A DNA stretch of 64,000 bases from Granulosicoccus sp045106195 (GTDB lineage: Bacteria; Pseudomonadota; Gammaproteobacteria; Granulosicoccales; Granulosicoccaceae). Below the pieces are notes generated by a model. It was not told the DNA's origin. It searched no databases and saw only the letters and a list, made by a program, of their open reading frames with translations. How positions within the stretch are numbered: the stretch's first letter is position 1; each line of letters starts with the position of its first letter. A program made the translations under genes and the position numbers. Shown here in pieces: positions 25,358-35,269 of this stretch. Location of the stretch: positions 62,001 to 126,000 of the forward strand of contig JBGCEH010000009.1 in assembly GCA_045106195.1 (NCBI GenBank). Reading direction: 5' to 3'.

Positions 25358-26530
25358 TTAGAAAATTTCAAAGAGGCCGGCTGCACCCATGCCGCCACCC
25401 ACACACATAGTGACGACCGCATATCTGGCCTTGCGACGACGGCCCTCAAAGAGTACGTGAGCAGCCAGACGTGCTCCAGTCATACCAAAGGGATGACCGA
25501 TGGCGATGGCACCACCGTTCACATTGAGTTTTTCCGGATCGATGCCAAGCTTGTCGCGACAGTAGAGTGCTTGTGAAGCAAAGGCTTCATTCAGTTCCCA
25601 CAGATCAATGTCGTTAACGGACAAACCATGACGCGCGAGTAAGCGTGGTACAGCATACACAGGACCGATCCCCATTTCGTCAGCTTCACATCCGGCGACT
25701 GCAAATCCGCAGAACGCCCCCAGCGGTTCGAGATTGGATTTTTCAGCGACCCTGGATTCCATCAGCAACAACGCTGCAGCACCATCACTGAGTTGACTGG
25801 CGTTACCTGCGGTCACAAAACCATCATCTCGTACCGACTCAAGTTTTGCGAGAGCGTCGAGAGTTGTTCCCGGACGATTGCATTCGTCTTTTGCTACCAC
25901 TACTTCTTGCTGTGTCACCTCTCCACTGTCTTTGTCTTTCACGGCCATCACGGTGGTCATGGGAGCAATTTCATCACTAAATAACGATTGCTGTTGAGCA
26001 CGGGCGATAAGCTTTTGTGAACGTAACCCGAATGCATCCTGTGCTTCGCGGCTGATGGAATAGCGTCTTGCGACAATGTCAGCGGTATCGATCATCGGCA
26101 GGTAGATATCGGGCATGTTGTCGGTTAGCCATTGCTCGGGGATACTTTTCATATCCGGTTGCACCAGGCTGATACTCTCGACGCCACCGGCGACGATGGG
26201 CCCGGCTTGATCCTGTGTTATGGCATTAGCAGCCATGGACACGGCCTGCAAACCTGAGGAACAAAAACGATTAACGGTTTGTCCCGATACACTCGTGGGA
26301 AGCCCGGCACGCATGGCACTTTGACGAGCGAAGTTGTTGCCGGTTACCCCTTCAGGAAAACCACAACCCAGAATGCAGTCTTCGATGCTGTCGGGTTCTA
26401 TGCCCGCACGTTCAACCACTGCATTGATCACATGGCCTCCAAGGGTGGCACCGTGGGTCTGGTTGAAAGAACCACGGAAGGCTTTGGCAAGCCCGGTGCG
26501 AGCGGCAGATACTATGACAGCTTGTTTCAC
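25358..26530 (-). CDS. Acetyl-CoA acyltransferase (thiolase)
   Basis: A 390-residue type II thiolase, starting at GTG 26530. The nucleophilic Cys is in VNRFCSSGLQAVSMAANAI (near residue 88). The C-terminal His and Cys are in AIGHPFGMTGARLAAH and TMCVGGGMGAAGLFE. NEAFA gives the Asn-His site. It completes beta-oxidation by thiolytic cleavage of 3-ketoacyl-CoA. It is located 13 nt after the hydratase/dehydrogenase and 15 nt before the first acyl-CoA dehydrogenase, in the same operon. Confidence 0.95.
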   Translation of the reverse strand: MKQAVIVSAARTGLAKAFRGSFNQTHGATLGGHVINAVVERAGIEPDSIEDCILGCGFPEGVTGNNFARQSAMRAGLPTSVSGQTVNRFCSSGLQAVSMAANAITQDQAGPIVAGGVESISLVQPDMKSIPEQWLTDNMPDIYLPMIDTADIVARRYSISREAQDAFGLRSQKLIARAQQQSLFSDEIAPMTTVMAVKDKDSGEVTQQEVVVAKDECNRPGTTLDALAKLESVRDDGFVTAGNASQLSDGAAALLLMESRVAEKSNLEPLGAFCGFAVAGCEADEMGIGPVYAVPRLLARHGLSVNDIDLWELNEAFASQALYCRDKLGIDPEKLNVNGGAIAIGHPFGMTGARLAAHVLFEGRRRKARYAVVTMCVGGGMGAAGLFEIF

Positions 26531-26543
26531 GTTATATTTTCGC

Positions 26544-28619
26544 TTATTGATTCAGATCATCGAGTTGCTGACCATCAGCAACCAGCTTTTGCAGTAACGG
26601 CGCGGGTTGCCAGAAGAAATCATCTTTTTGTGCAAAACGTTCAATATTGGCCAGCAACGCAGACAGACCGTGCAGATCTGCCCACTTCATGGGTCCGCCA
26701 TGGAAGCGCGGGAAGCCGTACCCTAGCAGGAAGACCACATCAATATCCAGTGGCCGGCGGGCGATTCCTTCGTCAAGAATCCTGGCGGCCTCATTGACCA
26801 TCGCTGACAGGCATCGAGCGATAATGTCGTCATCGCTGAATGATTGGGTTGTTATGCCCAATTCACCACGTTCGGTATCTATCAGTGGCTGTACATCAGG
26901 GTTTGGTGTTCGGCCCTTGCCATCGTACACGTAGTATCCCTTACCGGTTTTGCGACCAAAGTGACCAGCCTCGCAAAGCTTGTCAGCGTAGGTGGGTATG
27001 CGCTCACGTGGATCACGTGTGGATGCGAGTCGCTTGCGATTAGCCCAGCCAATATCCAGACCGGCAAGATCACTGACAGCATAAGGTCCCATCGCAAAGC
27101 CAAACGCCTCTATTGCCCGGTCGATGTCAAAGGGACTCGCGCCGTCCAGTATCATATGATCGGCAGCGCTGCGATAGGCAAGCAACATACGATTCCCTAT
27201 AAATCCATCGCAAACGCCTGCCCTCACTGCCGTTTTTTTCATGCGTTTGCCCAGGGCAAAGCTGGTAGCGAGCACCTCTGCGGAAGTGGCATCTGCATCC
27301 ACAACTTCCAGCAGCTTCATGACATGCGCTGGCGAGAAAAAGTGCATACCAATCACATCCTCAGGGCGGGTGGTAACAGCAGCAATGTCATTGACATCAA
27401 GGTAGGAGGTGTTAGTTGCCAACACCGCTCCGCGTTTTGCCACAGAATCTATTTTGCCGAATACCACTTTCTTGACAGCCATATCTTCAAATACAGCTTC
27501 GATGATGACATCGGCCGTTGCCAGTGCATTGTAGTCACAGCTCACGTTCAGTAACTCATGACTTGCTTTATCAAATGCAGACTGACTTAACTTTCCTCGC
27601 TTGAGCGCTCCTTGCAGATTAGCAACGATGCGTTCATGGCCCTTCGAGGCTGCCTCTTCAGTCATCTCGATCAGGCTAACCGACAAGCCGTTCAACAGTG
27701 CCGCTGTAGCAATACCAGCTCCCATCGTACCACCGCCAATAACCCCCAGCGATTGAACATTACGCGCTGTCACGCCCTGCAATTCCGGCAATTTGGCGAC
27801 CTGGCGTTCCGAGAAAAATGCGTGAATCAAGCCTTTACGCTGATCAGTTTCCATCAATTCCAGAAACAGGCGACGCTCTTCAGCCATTCCTTCCTTAAAC
27901 GGTAAGTCACAAGCCGCTTTTATCGCATCAAGTGCGACCGATGGAGACAACTGCCCACGTGCCTTGCGCTGTACCTGTTGTTTGATTGTGTCAAAATCCG
28001 TGGATTCGGGTGCAGGCAGATCGCTCACAGGTCGGGCAATTGCATTTTGTGACAACAAATGCCGAGCGTATTCGAGACCGAATGTCAGCGGATCACCTTC
28101 AGTGATCTTGTCCAGCAAACCAATGTCCAGCGCATGTGTTGCGTTTATCGGACGTCCACCGGTTATCATGTCCACCGCAACATCGATGCCCGTCAATCGC
28201 GGCAAACGCTGCGTTCCGCCTGAGCCCGGAATCAGACCAAGCGTTACTTCTGGAAATCCGAATTTGGTAGACTTGTCCGCGATCCGATAATGTGCAGATA
28301 GCGCCACCTCGACCCCGCCCCCAAACGCTGTGCCGTGAATGGCAGCAACCACCAGGAGATTCGCACTCTCAATGCGGCTGCATACATCGGGCAGAATCGG
28401 AGCCTGCGACGGTTTGCCGAACTCCTTGATATCGGCTCCGGCAAACCAGGTGCTGCCTATACCGTAGATCAGGACAGCCTTTGCGCCTTCCACAATCGCA
28501 CGATCCAGTTCAGCCAACAAGCCATCCCGGACTGCGTGACTCAGCGCATTGACCGGTGGATTGTTGGCCCCAAGGCTGACTATGTCACCGTGACGCTGGT
28601 AGAGGATGATGCCCGTCAT
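26544..28619 (-). CDS. Bifunctional enoyl-CoA hydratase / 3-hydroxyacyl-CoA dehydrogenase (FadB/FadJ-like)
   Basis: From ATG 28619 the protein is 691 residues. An upstream in-frame start at 28745 would run into the IclR gene and is rejected. The N-terminal crotonase domain has IHGTAFGGGVEVALSAHYR and FGFPEVTLGLIPGSGGTQRL, with both catalytic Glu present. The Rossmann dehydrogenase starts at LGVIGGGTMGAGIATAALL, with HFFSPAHVMKLLEVV and GFIGNRML, and the C-terminal helical domains follow. It catalyses hydration and NAD-linked oxidation in beta-oxidation. It begins 13 nt downstream of the IclR gene. A truncated N-terminus relative to FadB (about 715-730) is normal for this FadJ-like branch. Confidence 0.95.
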   Translation of the reverse strand: MTGIILYQRHGDIVSLGANNPPVNALSHAVRDGLLAELDRAIVEGAKAVLIYGIGSTWFAGADIKEFGKPSQAPILPDVCSRIESANLLVVAAIHGTAFGGGVEVALSAHYRIADKSTKFGFPEVTLGLIPGSGGTQRLPRLTGIDVAVDMITGGRPINATHALDIGLLDKITEGDPLTFGLEYARHLLSQNAIARPVSDLPAPESTDFDTIKQQVQRKARGQLSPSVALDAIKAACDLPFKEGMAEERRLFLELMETDQRKGLIHAFFSERQVAKLPELQGVTARNVQSLGVIGGGTMGAGIATAALLNGLSVSLIEMTEEAASKGHERIVANLQGALKRGKLSQSAFDKASHELLNVSCDYNALATADVIIEAVFEDMAVKKVVFGKIDSVAKRGAVLATNTSYLDVNDIAAVTTRPEDVIGMHFFSPAHVMKLLEVVDADATSAEVLATSFALGKRMKKTAVRAGVCDGFIGNRMLLAYRSAADHMILDGASPFDIDRAIEAFGFAMGPYAVSDLAGLDIGWANRKRLASTRDPRERIPTYADKLCEAGHFGRKTGKGYYVYDGKGRTPNPDVQPLIDTERGELGITTQSFSDDDIIARCLSAMVNEAARILDEGIARRPLDIDVVFLLGYGFPRFHGGPMKWADLHGLSALLANIERFAQKDDFFWQPAPLLQKLVADGQQLDDLNQ

Positions 28620-28632
28620 AAGTTTTTTTCCG

Positions 28633-29391
28633 TCAATAGTATTGCGACAATGCAGGCACGTTACCTGTTCTGCACTCGAGTGTGCGTACCAGATCACGCA
28701 ACGCTGGCCCGACTTCCCGCTCCATGCGTTCCCGCGATAGTGCATCGCGCATCGCGCCGCATAAAAATATTATCGGCTCGGCAAACTCCGGAGTCACAAA
28801 CGGCACAGCCACCGCGTTGATACCCGCCAGCTCTCTATGCTCCTCAGGCACAATAACGAAACCATGCGCCAGCAACTGCTCGCTTCCTGAGCGACGCAAT
28901 GACTTCATCGTTTTGTCAGGTTTGAGTGCAGTGAACCGATTGTCGTCGATCGCAGCAATCAATGCCAATCCAGTTGATGTTCCGCTGACAGGAAGGCGAT
29001 GACCCGGCTGTAGCCAGATGGAGGGCACACCATCCGGCCTCCATGTTTTCGTTAACAACATACGCCCACCATCGCGTAAACCTAACGCCACCAGAGTTCC
29101 TGTTTTATCGGCTAGCGATTGCATCTCTACACGGATCAAGTCCATGAATGACCACGATGCCGTAGCAACACTCCCCAAAGCCATCGCCCCGGGTCCAATC
29201 CTGAATACGTTTTTTGAATGACTAAGAAACCCAACTTCACAAAGCGTGTAGGTTAACCGCGTCAGCGTGGCAGGCGCAAGACCTGTACGTTGCACCAACT
29301 CCGAGTGCGAAAGGCCATTGTCATCGGTCCGAAACGCCTGCAGTACAGATAATCCACGCGCCAGTGTGTTGGCAAATTTACGATCTGTCAT
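28633..29391 (-). CDS. IclR-family transcriptional regulator
   Basis: A 252-residue regulator. The winged helix-turn-helix lies at about 10-65 (LARGLSVLQAF, LSHSELVQRTGLAPATLTRLTYTL). The IclR effector-binding domain follows, with PGHRLPVSGTSTGLALIAA and PEEHRELAGINAVAVPFV, which are family hallmarks. It overlaps dctM by 4 nt and lies inside the catabolic operon rather than divergent from it. This predicts feedback control of its own operon by the imported acid or its CoA ester. Effector unknown. Confidence 0.93.
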   Translation of the reverse strand: MTDRKFANTLARGLSVLQAFRTDDNGLSHSELVQRTGLAPATLTRLTYTLCEVGFLSHSKNVFRIGPGAMALGSVATASWSFMDLIRVEMQSLADKTGTLVALGLRDGGRMLLTKTWRPDGVPSIWLQPGHRLPVSGTSTGLALIAAIDDNRFTALKPDKTMKSLRRSGSEQLLAHGFVIVPEEHRELAGINAVAVPFVTPEFAEPIIFLCGAMRDALSRERMEREVGPALRDLVRTLECRTGNVPALSQYY

Positions 29392-30728
29392 TGCATCATT
29401 CCAGGTAGCAGAAGAGAGATCGCCGGTACTGACATGATCAGTATTAGTACAAGTATGTCTACTGAAAGAAAACGCATGACACCGGAAAATATCTGATCAA
29501 TGGGCACATCTCGTCCAACAACACTTGAGATAACAAAAACATTTAACCCCACTGGTGGCGTTATCAAGCCAATTTCCAACAACTTGATGACTACAACACC
29601 GAACCAGATCAGGTTTAAACCATAGCTGTCCACCAGTGGGATCATTAATGGTAGCGTTAACACCATAATTCCGATGGGGTCGAGAAACATCCCGAGTATG
29701 AGATAGATGGCGGCAAAGCAAATCATCAAGACAATGATAGAAGGATCGGTCGCTGTAACCGTATCGACTAACGCAGGTGCCATGCCGGTCAGGGCAATGA
29801 AAGCTGCAAATATTTTTGCACCAGCAGCAATGAGAAAGATACTGGTGGTTTGAATACAAGTTTCACGAAAGCTCTCCCACAAACCGGAAATGCTCAGCGT
29901 GCCCTGTGAAAAACCGATAATGGTTGCAGCAAGCACGGACACCGCAGCAGCTTCAGTTGCAGTAAAGATCCCGCCGTAGATACCACCAATAATCAGTACA
30001 AATAACAAAAGCGCAGGCCATGCCAAGATCCCAGCGTGCAGCTTATCAGACGTGCTGTATTTGATCCCATCGCCGGGTGCGACACCCGGATCTCGCCATA
30101 CCCAAACGGCGATTACGACGATGAAGCCCAGCAGCGTCAGAATACCCGGAAGCACTCCGGCTAAAAAAAGCTTTGATATCGATGTTTCGGTAAATATGCC
30201 ATAGATGATAAACAAGACCGACGGTGGAATAAGCGAACCCAACGTGCCGCCCACGGCAACGGTTGCCGTGGCAAGTTTGCTGGAATATCCCATGCGCATC
30301 ATCTCGGGCGTGCAAATGCGCCCCATGGTCGATGCGCAGGCAATCGAACTACCCGTAATGGCAGAAAAACCACCACAACCGACAATTGAAGCCATGGCAA
30401 CACCGCCTGGCAAACGAGTCAACCAGACTTTTGCTGCGTGATAGATATTAGTAGTGATTCTGGCACGATGTGCAATATGACCGAGCGCAACGAACAGCGG
30501 AATCATCGACAAGTTGTAAGAATGCATCAGATCAAATGCATTGGAAAAGACCAGCGATGAGGTTGGTCGTATTGCGCGCTCCGGGACGAAAACTCCCGTG
30601 CGCATCGCAAAGAAAAAGAATGTGCCTACTGCCGCGGCACTGGCTAATGCGAATGCTATCGGTACTCGCAGAGCAAGCATTGCCAGAACAGCACTAAAAG
30701 CACACAGACCAATAATTGTGGGGTCCAC
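29388..30728 (-). CDS. TRAP transporter large permease (DctM)
   Basis: A 446-residue, roughly 12-TM permease of the tripartite ATP-independent periplasmic family, driving Na+-coupled uptake with the neighbouring small permease and binding protein. Family segments include CGGFSAITGSSIACASTMGRI, GGTLGSLIPPSVLFIIYGIFTE, LAGVLPGIL, FTATEAAAVSV and LITPPVGLNVFVIS. It begins at a GTG whose G is the last base of the DctQ stop (TAGTG overlap), so translation is coupled. It also overlaps the IclR gene by 4 nt at its other end. Confidence 0.95.
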   Translation of the reverse strand: MDPTIIGLCAFSAVLAMLALRVPIAFALASAAAVGTFFFFAMRTGVFVPERAIRPTSSLVFSNAFDLMHSYNLSMIPLFVALGHIAHRARITTNIYHAAKVWLTRLPGGVAMASIVGCGGFSAITGSSIACASTMGRICTPEMMRMGYSSKLATATVAVGGTLGSLIPPSVLFIIYGIFTETSISKLFLAGVLPGILTLLGFIVVIAVWVWRDPGVAPGDGIKYSTSDKLHAGILAWPALLLFVLIIGGIYGGIFTATEAAAVSVLAATIIGFSQGTLSISGLWESFRETCIQTTSIFLIAAGAKIFAAFIALTGMAPALVDTVTATDPSIIVLMICFAAIYLILGMFLDPIGIMVLTLPLMIPLVDSYGLNLIWFGVVVIKLLEIGLITPPVGLNVFVISSVVGRDVPIDQIFSGVMRFLSVDILVLILIMSVPAISLLLPGMMQ

Positions 30729-31249
30729 TATTGAGACTCAGGTCTGTTTACCAGTTTGTCAGCAGGCTTACCATGCCAAGCCGATACACCGTCGCTAAAA
30801 AGCATTTGAACGAGCCTTACAACACAGACTGCAACCCCCAAGACAAACAGCAGTCTGCCTGGCCACTTCGGTAACGATAAATCACCGAAGAAAAAACCAC
30901 CCGATTGCCACGTTGAGACTAGCTCGCGCCATCCCGAAAACAACAACACGACCATGACCAGTAAGCCAACCAGCCATCCGAACACAATTAACCAACGTTG
31001 AACACTCACCGGCAGGTGATTAGCCAAAAACTCCACAACAACATTGGCCCGAGCTACGGTCACCGCCGATAACGGCAGAATGACAACAGCAATCATTAAT
31101 TCCTTAGCAATAACAACACTGTCCGGTATCGAATAATCGAACACCGCCCGTAGCAGAACGTTACCGGCGATCAAGGCTCCTAGCGCGATTACGGCAATTG
31201 CACCGAGGCTATGTAGCCAGTTTTCGAGACGAGACAGCATCGTTGTCAC
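30728..31249 (-). CDS. TRAP transporter small permease (DctQ)
   Basis: A 173-residue four-TM subunit that links the solute-binding protein and DctM. The first segment spans about 13-32, followed by the family motif RAVFDYSIPDSVVIAKELMIAVVILPLSAV. A paired Trp-rich stretch (GWRELVSTWQSGGF) and a last membrane segment LLFVLGVAVCVVRLVQML complete it. It lies 19 nt after the dctP-type gene and shares one base with dctM. Confidence 0.93.
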   Translation of the reverse strand: MTTMLSRLENWLHSLGAIAVIALGALIAGNVLLRAVFDYSIPDSVVIAKELMIAVVILPLSAVTVARANVVVEFLANHLPVSVQRWLIVFGWLVGLLVMVVLLFSGWRELVSTWQSGGFFFGDLSLPKWPGRLLFVLGVAVCVVRLVQMLFSDGVSAWHGKPADKLVNRPESQ

Positions 31250-31268
31250 ATATCGAAGTAAAGACGCA

Positions 31269-32318
31269 TTAATTTCCTTCCCAGGGATAACCTTCCTTGT
31301 TTAGTTGGGTTGTGTATTTACCTATCAGGTTGCGATACTCGGCCAACAACGCGTTGCCATCCAGGCCAATTTCACCAGCCGTCTCTATCCACGCATCAAC
31401 GAATTGTCCTCCGAGATTGACTAGCTTCTCACGTTCACTTGCAGATAGATTAACCACTTCCAGCCCTGCTTTTTTCATACTCTCGATGGCCTCGTCGTTG
31501 GCTGTAGTCACAAGACGACCAAATTCATCTGCCATGTCAGAGCCGACTTCTGCGAGCAGAGCTTGCTGTTCGGCACTCAAACCATCATGTACTTCTTTAT
31601 TCATGAAAATCCCGACACCGCCAACCTGACCCCAGTTCAGTATCGTGTAGCTACTCATCACCTCACTTTGCTTGAGAGCCGTGACTGCGTAGGAATACCC
31701 TTGTGAACAGTCAATCAAACCGCTATCGAGTCCCTGGTAGGCATCGTAGATCGACATGCGAACCATATTCGCACCCAGCTCACCGAACACTTTGCCGTAC
31801 GCACCAACGCCACGAACTTTCAAACCCTTGATATCTTCCGCTGTACGAATCGTGGTGCCTTTACAACCTATGTTGACCTGGCTGGTGGTAAAGGTCCCGA
31901 TATAGACCAATCCCTTGTTAGCCAGATCGGCTTGCAGTGATTCGTTGGTGCGGAAAATTTCGTCTGTGGCGCGCATGCCAACCCACGCATCGGGGTTGTC
32001 AAGTGGCAAGTCAGCAATCCCGTAACCGGCCATCTCCTGCGGGTAATACACGGCTATAACGGTGCCTGTGTCAGCAACGCCATCTTTAAGAGACGACACA
32101 GAAGCATTCGATTTGAATAACGCGCCGCCCCATTGAATCTGGAATTTCATATCACCGCCGGAGCGCGTCTCAACCTCATCAGCGAACCAACTTAATGCTG
32201 CTGCGCGTGCTCCACGATTAGGGCCGGCTTCCCCGTGAATGAGCACCGTCTCTGCTAGCACAGCATTAGCTGTGATCAACAGGCACGTTGCAAGAACCAC
32301 TCGTTTTATCAATAACAT
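31269..32318 (-). CDS. TRAP transporter solute-binding protein (DctP family)
   Basis: From ATG 32318, behind AGAGG, the protein is 349 residues with a clear Sec signal (LLIKRVVLATCLLITANAVLA) cleaved before ETVLIHG. A 20-codon upstream extension is rejected because it would place charged residues before the signal. DctP-fold features include the family Arg segment around KGLKVRGVGAYGKVFGELGANMV (family knowledge: this Arg salt-bridges a carboxylate) and LDSGLIDCSQGYSYA. The ligand is therefore most likely an organic acid anion. A 151-nt gap separates it from the upstream TAXI transporter genes, which could hold a second promoter. Confidence 0.93.
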   Translation of the reverse strand: MLLIKRVVLATCLLITANAVLAETVLIHGEAGPNRGARAAALSWFADEVETRSGGDMKFQIQWGGALFKSNASVSSLKDGVADTGTVIAVYYPQEMAGYGIADLPLDNPDAWVGMRATDEIFRTNESLQADLANKGLVYIGTFTTSQVNIGCKGTTIRTAEDIKGLKVRGVGAYGKVFGELGANMVRMSIYDAYQGLDSGLIDCSQGYSYAVTALKQSEVMSSYTILNWGQVGGVGIFMNKEVHDGLSAEQQALLAEVGSDMADEFGRLVTTANDEAIESMKKAGLEVVNLSASEREKLVNLGGQFVDAWIETAGEIGLDGNALLAEYRNLIGKYTTQLNKEGYPWEGN

Positions 32319-32469
32319 CGTCGCCTCTTGTTGTAGTTTTACTATGCGGAACCTAATTTTGCACAATAAAAGTATCAACTATCCGGACGAGTACTGTCAA
32401 GCTAGCGATGACAAACATTGTTGCTCCACAATCAATCACCAACTCGCCAGTCTTGAATGGTTTTCCACC

Positions 32470-34269
32470 TTAAACCAACGCTATAACCATTCCCCCGACA
32501 ACAAACCCAGCCTTGACTGCCCAATTCTTGTAACCGATAAGTCCATAGGATACAGCTGACAGGCCAAAGGCAATTTTCGCAAACGCCAACAACGCCAACC
32601 ATGGCTCGGCACCAAGCTCAAGAATCATCGGATTGGCGATCATGCCGAGAGGTATAAGATAAAGACCGACACCCAGCGCCATCGCTGTCAACGCAACCTT
32701 AAGCCAGTTTTCATCAACCATGCCTGCGGCTATGAACACGGCCCCGCACACAGGAGGCGTAATGGTAGACAGCAATGCAAACCAGAATACAAACAAATGT
32801 GCTTGTATGGGCGCCAGACCCAATTGGATAAGTGCAGGCCCCGCAACCGATACACATATGACGTAAGCAGCGGTTGTCGGAACTTCCATACCGAGGATCA
32901 GGCATGCCAGCGCCGTGAGTAACAGCGAGGGCCAGAGCATTCCACCACCACCCGACAGAATCAGAGACGTAATCTTTACACCGAGCCCCGTAATGGACAA
33001 CACGCCGATAATAATGGACGCGCAAAGAATAATGGATGCAATCACTGATATCTGCTTGCCGGCATTAATGCACACTGACGCCATGCGCATGGCCGATCGT
33101 TGCCAATCAAGCGAGAACGACGAATCAACAAACAGTAAAACAAAGCCTGCAATCAGGGCAATGCAAGCCGCGTATTGGGGTGTCAAACCTTCGGCAAACA
33201 TAGCCCAAAGCAAAATGGTAAACGGAATGAGAAAAAAACCTGCTGTAATCAGTACGGCTGAGAAAGCAGGCTTTTCGCTCTCATCAATCCCTTTCAAATC
33301 GTAGTGCCGTGCATAAGCGTTTATGCCCACCCAAACGACCAGAAAAAACAATATCGCTGGTGGAAATGCTGCTGACATGATGTCCACATAAGGTATGCCG
33401 GTTAGTTCCACCATGACAAAAGCGCCCGCCCCCATCAAAGGAGGCATGATTTGTCCCCCGGATGAGGCTACGGCTTCGACAGCAGCGGCCAGCCGCCTGG
33501 GGTAGCCAAGCTTTGTCATTGCAGGCAGGGTGATGGCCCCGGTGGAGGCGACGTTCGCCGAGGCTGACCCGGATATGGAGCCGAATAGTGCGGACGATAT
33601 GATGGATACTTTTGCAGCACCGCCTTTGAGCCGACCAGCCGCTGCTGCCGCCACATTCATAAACCCTTGCCCTGCTTCACCGGCATTAAGCACAGCACCA
33701 AAAATGACAAAAACAGCCACGACACCAACAGATATCCCGGTAAGGCTGCCCCATATACCGCCTTCTGCAATGGTGAGCGTACCCAGGAAACTCCTCAAGG
33801 GTGTGCCGGAATGGCCAAATTCTCCCGGTATGTATTGTCCAAACAAACCATAGGCCAAGGCGGCCATTGCTACCATCGGCAATGGCCAACCAATTGCCCG
33901 GCGCGCAGCTTCAACGACGACCGTGAGCAAGATAACTGCAACACCGATCTGAAACCGATTTTCGATGAATCCGTACTGATCGCTCAATTGTGATTGATTG
34001 AATACTATCCACAAACACGCCGAAATCCCTGCAATGGATAGCATGATTCCGCTAACACGAGACAGCCCGGTACCACTGGTAAATACCAGTACCCAGGGCA
34101 GCGCCAGAGCCATGTGCACAGGTCGGGCGACCAGGTTAGGCACTAGACCATAGAAAATCAAACCCAGGTGCAATGCAATGGTCAGGGCCCCCAGTGCTAT
34201 CCAGAACAGCGATGAAAAAGGGCGCCCGAGCTCGCCCTGCTCATCAGCGGCACGCAAGCCAACAGACAT
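32470..34269 (-). CDS. TAXI-TRAP fused permease (DctQM fusion)
   Basis: A 599-residue polytopic membrane protein in which the 4-TM DctQ-like and 12-TM DctM-like parts are fused, as usual for TAXI-type TRAP systems. The large-permease signature is ISSALFGSISGSASANVASTGAITLPAMTKLGYPRRLAAAVEAVASSGGQIMPPLMGAGAF. Near the C-terminus, LGMEVPTTAAYVICV and TPPVCGAVFIAAGM recur. It lies 34 nt downstream of its binding protein. It is the second complete TRAP transporter in the operon, which is unusual. Confidence 0.94.
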   Translation of the reverse strand: MSVGLRAADEQGELGRPFSSLFWIALGALTIALHLGLIFYGLVPNLVARPVHMALALPWVLVFTSGTGLSRVSGIMLSIAGISACLWIVFNQSQLSDQYGFIENRFQIGVAVILLTVVVEAARRAIGWPLPMVAMAALAYGLFGQYIPGEFGHSGTPLRSFLGTLTIAEGGIWGSLTGISVGVVAVFVIFGAVLNAGEAGQGFMNVAAAAAGRLKGGAAKVSIISSALFGSISGSASANVASTGAITLPAMTKLGYPRRLAAAVEAVASSGGQIMPPLMGAGAFVMVELTGIPYVDIMSAAFPPAILFFLVVWVGINAYARHYDLKGIDESEKPAFSAVLITAGFFLIPFTILLWAMFAEGLTPQYAACIALIAGFVLLFVDSSFSLDWQRSAMRMASVCINAGKQISVIASIILCASIIIGVLSITGLGVKITSLILSGGGGMLWPSLLLTALACLILGMEVPTTAAYVICVSVAGPALIQLGLAPIQAHLFVFWFALLSTITPPVCGAVFIAAGMVDENWLKVALTAMALGVGLYLIPLGMIANPMILELGAEPWLALLAFAKIAFGLSAVSYGLIGYKNWAVKAGFVVGGMVIALV

Positions 34270-34303
34270 ACCGTAACCGTGGTTCTGTTAAATAAGCGTT
34301 GAG

Positions 34304-35269
34304 CTACTTTTGTGCTTCACTTAAGGTAAAACCAGCTTCCTCGTAGTAGCGAACAGCGCCGGTATGAATCCTGCCACTAAGGTTTTCCATTAGAGACTCA
34401 TCTACACCATTCCACCAGGGAGCAGCATCCCCCATGCTCGCTTTTTCTTCCCAGTACGTTTTGGTAAGCGCGTAGGCGGTATCGTCATCCATGGCGGTTG
34501 TAGTGAACGCTGCTACTGGTAGCGATGTGGTCGTGATGTCTTCGTCTTGCCCTGTGTAGGTACCTGCCGGTATTACAAGTTTCGAACGCCCGGATTGAGT
34601 AATCTGATCATCACTGAGAGACAACACGAAGATACCTGTGGATGCAGCTGCCTCAATGACGTTAGGCGCAGGATACGAACCAGCGGTCACGAATCCATCG
34701 ATCTGCCCATTTTTCAACGCAGACACAGCATTGGATAGTTCAACTTCTGCCAGTTCCACTTTGCCTTCCAGGCCGAAAAGTGTCAGATACTTTGTTCCCT
34801 CTGTAGCGCCGAATGAGCCTTTACCGAGCAAAATCTTCTTACCTTCCATACCTGCAAAATCAGTTATGCCGCTTTCAGCCCCCATGACAAAATGCATGGT
34901 GAGTGATGGAATCGGGAACAAGGCCCTGATGTCGTCAAATTTTGGATCACCCTTTCCCTCGAACATCGCCTTGCCGCCCTGCGCAAGTTTTACCAGAACG
35001 GGAGGTGTGGTAAACACATAGTCAGCACCGCGTGCTCTGACTTCCATGACGTTTTGAACCGAGCCCTGGCTCTCCTCCACCGTCACGATGATATCGCCGT
35101 TAGAGCCTGCTTTCATTGCCTCGGAAATCTGCACACCCATCTGATAATAGGACGAGGTGGATTTTGCCGACTTGTAGGTGATGCGCGTTTCAGCACTTGC
35201 GAGTGTAGATACAGCAACAGCGCTGGTTAAAAGCGTGGTCATACCGAGCCTGCTCAACATCTTGTTCAT
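34304..35269 (-). CDS. TAXI-family TRAP solute-binding protein
   Basis: From ATG 35269, 5 nt after AGGAG, the protein is 321 residues; an upstream GTG adding 16 residues is rejected. The Sec signal is NKMLSRLGMTTLLTSAVAVS ending ASA, then ETRITYKSA. TAXI features are SSYYQMGVQISEAMKAG, the repeated ESQGSVQNVMEVRARGADYVFT, KKILLGKGSFGATE and GQIDGFVTAGSYP. TAXI proteins bind diverse acids, including 2-oxoglutarate-like and aromatic compounds. It is the first gene of the long catabolic operon, so the operon promoter should lie in 35270-35514. Confidence 0.93.
   Translation of the reverse strand: MNKMLSRLGMTTLLTSAVAVSTLASAETRITYKSAKSTSSYYQMGVQISEAMKAGSNGDIIVTVEESQGSVQNVMEVRARGADYVFTTPPVLVKLAQGGKAMFEGKGDPKFDDIRALFPIPSLTMHFVMGAESGITDFAGMEGKKILLGKGSFGATEGTKYLTLFGLEGKVELAEVELSNAVSALKNGQIDGFVTAGSYPAPNVIEAAASTGIFVLSLSDDQITQSGRSKLVIPAGTYTGQDEDITTTSLPVAAFTTTAMDDDTAYALTKTYWEEKASMGDAAPWWNGVDESLMENLSGRIHTGAVRYYEEAGFTLSEAQK

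Noticed and set aside
26544..28745. Extended 733-codon version of the hydratase/dehydrogenase
   Set aside because: The extra 42 residues overlap the IclR coding end and have Cys/His-rich non-homologous sequence; ATG 28619 fits the family start.
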